A stretch of DNA of 64,000 nt, from assembly GCF_002414005.1 (NCBI RefSeq), contig NZ_DHYG01000032.1:63768-127767 (forward strand). Direction: 5' to 3'. The notes under the pieces are model-generated. The model had not been told where the DNA came from and searched no databases. It saw only the letters and a list, made by a program, of their open reading frames with translations. Position numbers and translations under genes: made by a program. Below, piece by piece: positions 61,764-64,000 of the stretch. The DNA is from Psychrobacter sp. UBA5136 (GTDB lineage Bacteria > Pseudomonadota > Gammaproteobacteria > Pseudomonadales > Moraxellaceae). How positions within the stretch are numbered: the stretch's first letter is position 1; every line of letters begins with the position of its first letter.

Positions 61764-62849
61764 ATGCCAACTATGTCCGATACGCAGCACAACGAGTCCA
61801 TCCTTTATAACAACCATCAGTCTTATGCCCACCTGATCACCGAGCGTCACGCGATGCTCAAGCCGCATACTCATCATCCGTATCAGTTAGGTGCCAGCCT
61901 GTACATGCCAGCGACGCGGCAAGATATTTGGCAAGTCATTACACGCGACAAGTTACCGACGATTAACAGCATTATTATCTGTCTAGAAGATGCGGTCAGC
62001 CATAGCGATGTTGAGCTGGCGCTGACACGACTACAAAACCTACTGCATACGTGGGCGGCGCACGTCGATAGTATCAATGACCCTGCAAAAAAAGATGGCA
62101 TTCAATCAAAAGCGCAAAGCGCTCAGCCAACCAGACCTTTGGTATTTATACGTCCCCGTCATCCAGCGATGCTTGAGCAGCTGGCAGATTTTGCCCATAT
62201 CGATTTGGTCGATGGTTTTGTTTTGCCAAAAGTCGATATGTATAGCTTGTCCAATTGGCGCATGGCGTCTCAGAATTTAAGTACTGAGCAGTTATTGATG
62301 CCGACGCTTGAAACGGCGGCGCTGTTTAATCCGCATCACAATCAAGAATTGGCAATTGGCTTTAAAGAAGCCTTTAGCCAGCCCGTTTTTGCCCTGCGTA
62401 TCGGTGGTAATGACTTATTTGCCGCGCTACGTTTACGCCGTCCTAAAAATAGCATCGTTTACGACACCCCGATTGGTACGCTCGCCTATCAGCTGCTTGG
62501 CTGCTTTGTGCCGCACGGTTTTTATCTTACTGCGCCGGTGTTTGAATACTTAGAGCAGCCAACGCTGTTTATGAAAGAGCTGATGCGCGATGTCAACTTA
62601 GGACTGGTCGGCAAAACGGTCATTCACCCAAGTCAGATTGCACTGGTACAGCAAGCGTACTGCGTGCCGTTAAGCACTTTAGATGAAGCGCAAGCAATCT
62701 TGCATAGCGAGGCAAAAGCGGTGTTTAAATATAATGATACCATGCTCGAGCCTGCCACCCACCGAGCATGGGCCACAGAAATCGTCAACCGTGCCGAGGT
62801 GTTTGGCACCCTTGATGATATGAATACCGACTATACGGCACGGTTATAA
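61764..62849 (+). CDS. HpcH/HpaI aldolase/citrate lyase family protein
   Basis: 361 residues; ATG 61764 or 61773 (MSDTQH). The CitE-like TIM barrel is indicated by IICLEDAVSHSDVELAL, LVFIRPRHPAML, DGFVLPKV, METAALF-type LMPTLETAALFNP and GKTVIHPSQIALVQQAY. Enzymes of this fold make or break C-C bonds at acyl-CoA or 2-oxoacid substrates. It closes the Ter enzyme set, 85 bp after the StiP gene. Substrate unknown. Confidence 0.83.
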   Translation: MPTMSDTQHNESILYNNHQSYAHLITERHAMLKPHTHHPYQLGASLYMPATRQDIWQVITRDKLPTINSIIICLEDAVSHSDVELALTRLQNLLHTWAAHVDSINDPAKKDGIQSKAQSAQPTRPLVFIRPRHPAMLEQLADFAHIDLVDGFVLPKVDMYSLSNWRMASQNLSTEQLLMPTLETAALFNPHHNQELAIGFKEAFSQPVFALRIGGNDLFAALRLRRPKNSIVYDTPIGTLAYQLLGCFVPHGFYLTAPVFEYLEQPTLFMKELMRDVNLGLVGKTVIHPSQIALVQQAYCVPLSTLDEAQAILHSEAKAVFKYNDTMLEPATHRAWATEIVNRAEVFGTLDDMNTDYTARL

Positions 62850-62873
62850 ATAGCGACGTTAACCTTATTATTT

Positions 62874-62910
62874 TAAAATGAATGTTCTAAAATGAATGTT
62901 TTAAAATTAA
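62874..62910. repeat. 14-bp tandem repeat x2-3 after the CitE-like gene
   Basis: TAAAATGAATGTTC, TAAAATGAATGTTT, then TAAAATTAATGA. Non-coding. Confidence 0.8.
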
Positions 62911-62931
62911 TGACTACAAAATTCTCAATAG

Positions 62932-62967
62932 AAAAGCCGTTATCCTATTTAAGATAACGGCTTTGTT
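62932..62967. terminator. Bidirectional terminator at the end of the Ter cluster
   Basis: AAAAGCCGTTATC (62932-62944) pairs with GATAACGGCTTT (62953-62964), T-rich to the right and A-rich to the left. Confidence 0.9.
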
Positions 62968-63009
62968 TATAAATGCTTTATTCAAGACGACTTCTACTTT
63001 AGCTACAAC

Positions 63010-63822
63010 CTAAACACAGTTTGCTAAAAAGGTATTAATCACTTTATTTACTTGCTCAGGCTCTTCTACCGTCGCCGTATGACCAGCGCCTTTGATAACC
63101 GCAAGCTTCGAGCCTTTAATCGCAAAATGCATACGCTCCGCCTTTGCATACGGTGTGGCCACATCTTCATCACCAACAATAATCAGCGTCGGCGTGGTAA
63201 TCTCGCTTAGCTGCTCATAAGTACCCGAGCGCTCAATCACGCCTGTGGTCGCCTTAACCACCCCGCCCTTACGATTACTTTGTAGCATCGTGAGCCACTC
63301 TCTGCGATCAGCCTTACGTGACTTATCAGCCAAAAAGCTGCTACCAAACATAATGGGCATGACTTTTTGGCTGACGCGCTTCATCCCAAGCCAGCGGATG
63401 GCTTTCATCAATTTGCGATACTGCGGCACGTTTTTTGGATCTTCAGGGTCGGCCGACGTTTCAAGTAATGTCAGCGATAGCAGAAGCTCTGGACGTTTTA
63501 GCGCGATACGTTGAGCGACAAAACCACCCATCGATAACCCTAAAAAATGGCATTTATCAATGTCTAGCGCATCCAACAATGCCAGCGTATCCTCAGTCAG
63601 CGTCTCCATATCATAGCCAGATTTGGTAATCTCGGACTGCCCTTGCCCGCGAAAATCAAACGTAATACAGCGGCAGCCAGCCTTAAAATATTCCACCTGC
63701 TTGTCATACATCCGTGTATTCCACAGTAGCCCATGGGCAAATACCATCACAGGTTTTTGCTTATCATCGGGCGCGCTGTCTTCATAATAGATATCAACGT
63801 TATTTACCTTTATCATCGGCAT
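63010..63822 (-). CDS. Alpha/beta fold hydrolase
   Basis: 270 residues. VFAHGLLWNTRMYDKQVEYF oxyanion region, FDFRGQGQSE, nucleophile Ser in HFLGLSMGGFVAQRIAL, acid in VGDEDVATP and His in GAGHTATVEEPEQVN. It resembles 3-oxoadipate enol-lactonase / haloperoxidase-type hydrolases, but no pathway genes are nearby. An excellent AGGAGGT lies 5 bases before the ATG. Convergent with the Ter enzyme genes; its upstream region runs to the window end without a further gene. Confidence 0.86.
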   Translation of the reverse strand: MPMIKVNNVDIYYEDSAPDDKQKPVMVFAHGLLWNTRMYDKQVEYFKAGCRCITFDFRGQGQSEITKSGYDMETLTEDTLALLDALDIDKCHFLGLSMGGFVAQRIALKRPELLLSLTLLETSADPEDPKNVPQYRKLMKAIRWLGMKRVSQKVMPIMFGSSFLADKSRKADRREWLTMLQSNRKGGVVKATTGVIERSGTYEQLSEITTPTLIIVGDEDVATPYAKAERMHFAIKGSKLAVIKGAGHTATVEEPEQVNKVINTFLANCV

Positions 63823-64000
63823 AATTACCTCCTTGTTTTTGGCTTATTTGTTGCTTATTTATTGAAAGCTGCTTAGTGACTAAATCCTTAAAATGCTCCC
63901 TTTTAGCATAATGCACCGAGCGGATAGTTCATAGCGTTATTTTTGCACGCTAGGTGCCATATATTCAATGATTTATATGCATATAGTGAGTGAAAAGTAA

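Noticed and set aside
49909..62849. Ter cluster as a mobile island
   Set aside because: No integrase, transposase, tRNA edge or flanking repeats, and the base composition does not visibly differ from its neighbours.

Overview
The window looks like a chromosomal stretch of a gammaproteobacterium of the family Moraxellaceae, most likely Psychrobacter. This is inferred from gene content, a moderate G+C content and the character of the proteins; no database search was possible. Almost everything is core metabolism, RNA modification, envelope biogenesis and respiration. No rRNA or tRNA gene, insertion sequence, phage gene, integrase or CRISPR array was seen.

Layout. 1-5.6 kb: the end of a glutamate-synthase-like gene, a YigE-type lipoprotein, a MoxR ATPase / CoxE-type VWA pair, a membrane protein and YcgL. 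5.7-12.1 kb: a glycine-cleavage operon (gcvT, gcvH, a nitroreductase, gcvP) behind a promoter and a tandem glycine riboswitch. 12.2-24.8 kb: a lipase-like hydrolase, rnd, recR, ybaB, metZ, a phospholipase-D-type synthase, an MHS-type transporter, dusA, a CPBP protease, a hydrolase and an SppA-type S49 peptidase. 25-33.6 kb: comEC, a DUF2062 protein, lolD plus a single LolC/E-type permease, an unrecognised 334-residue protein and an SCP2 protein. 33.6-40.7 kb: the cbb3 oxidase block ccoNOQP-ccoGH, with the same 19-bp motif upstream of ccoN and of ccoG. 40.7-49.7 kb: ttcA, queC, a small exported cysteine protein, a Bcp peroxiredoxin, a dihydrolipoamide-dehydrogenase-like flavoprotein, an MscS channel and rlmKL.

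49.9-62.8 kb is the most interesting region: a Ter (tellurium-resistance type) stress cluster. It holds terD, a DUF475/TerC-type membrane protein, terE-like, an AIM24/TIGR00266 protein, terZ-like, terA on the opposite strand, and then a five-gene enzyme set: ATP-grasp, phosphoribosyltransferase-TRSP, HAD phosphatase, StiP/PELOTA protein and a HpcH/CitE-type lyase. From the family literature such sets are thought to make a nucleoside-like small molecule coupled to membrane-associated Ca2+-binding Ter proteins; the product is unknown. A queuosine-precursor transporter gene lies inside this cluster on the opposite strand. The window ends with an alpha/beta hydrolase.

A pattern across the whole window is short tandem duplication. 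Inside genes (gcvT, queC, comEC twice, ccoH, the Ter phosphoribosyltransferase) the repeat unit is always 15 or 18 bp, so the frame is kept. In intergenic DNA units of 8, 10, 14 and 17 bp also occur.
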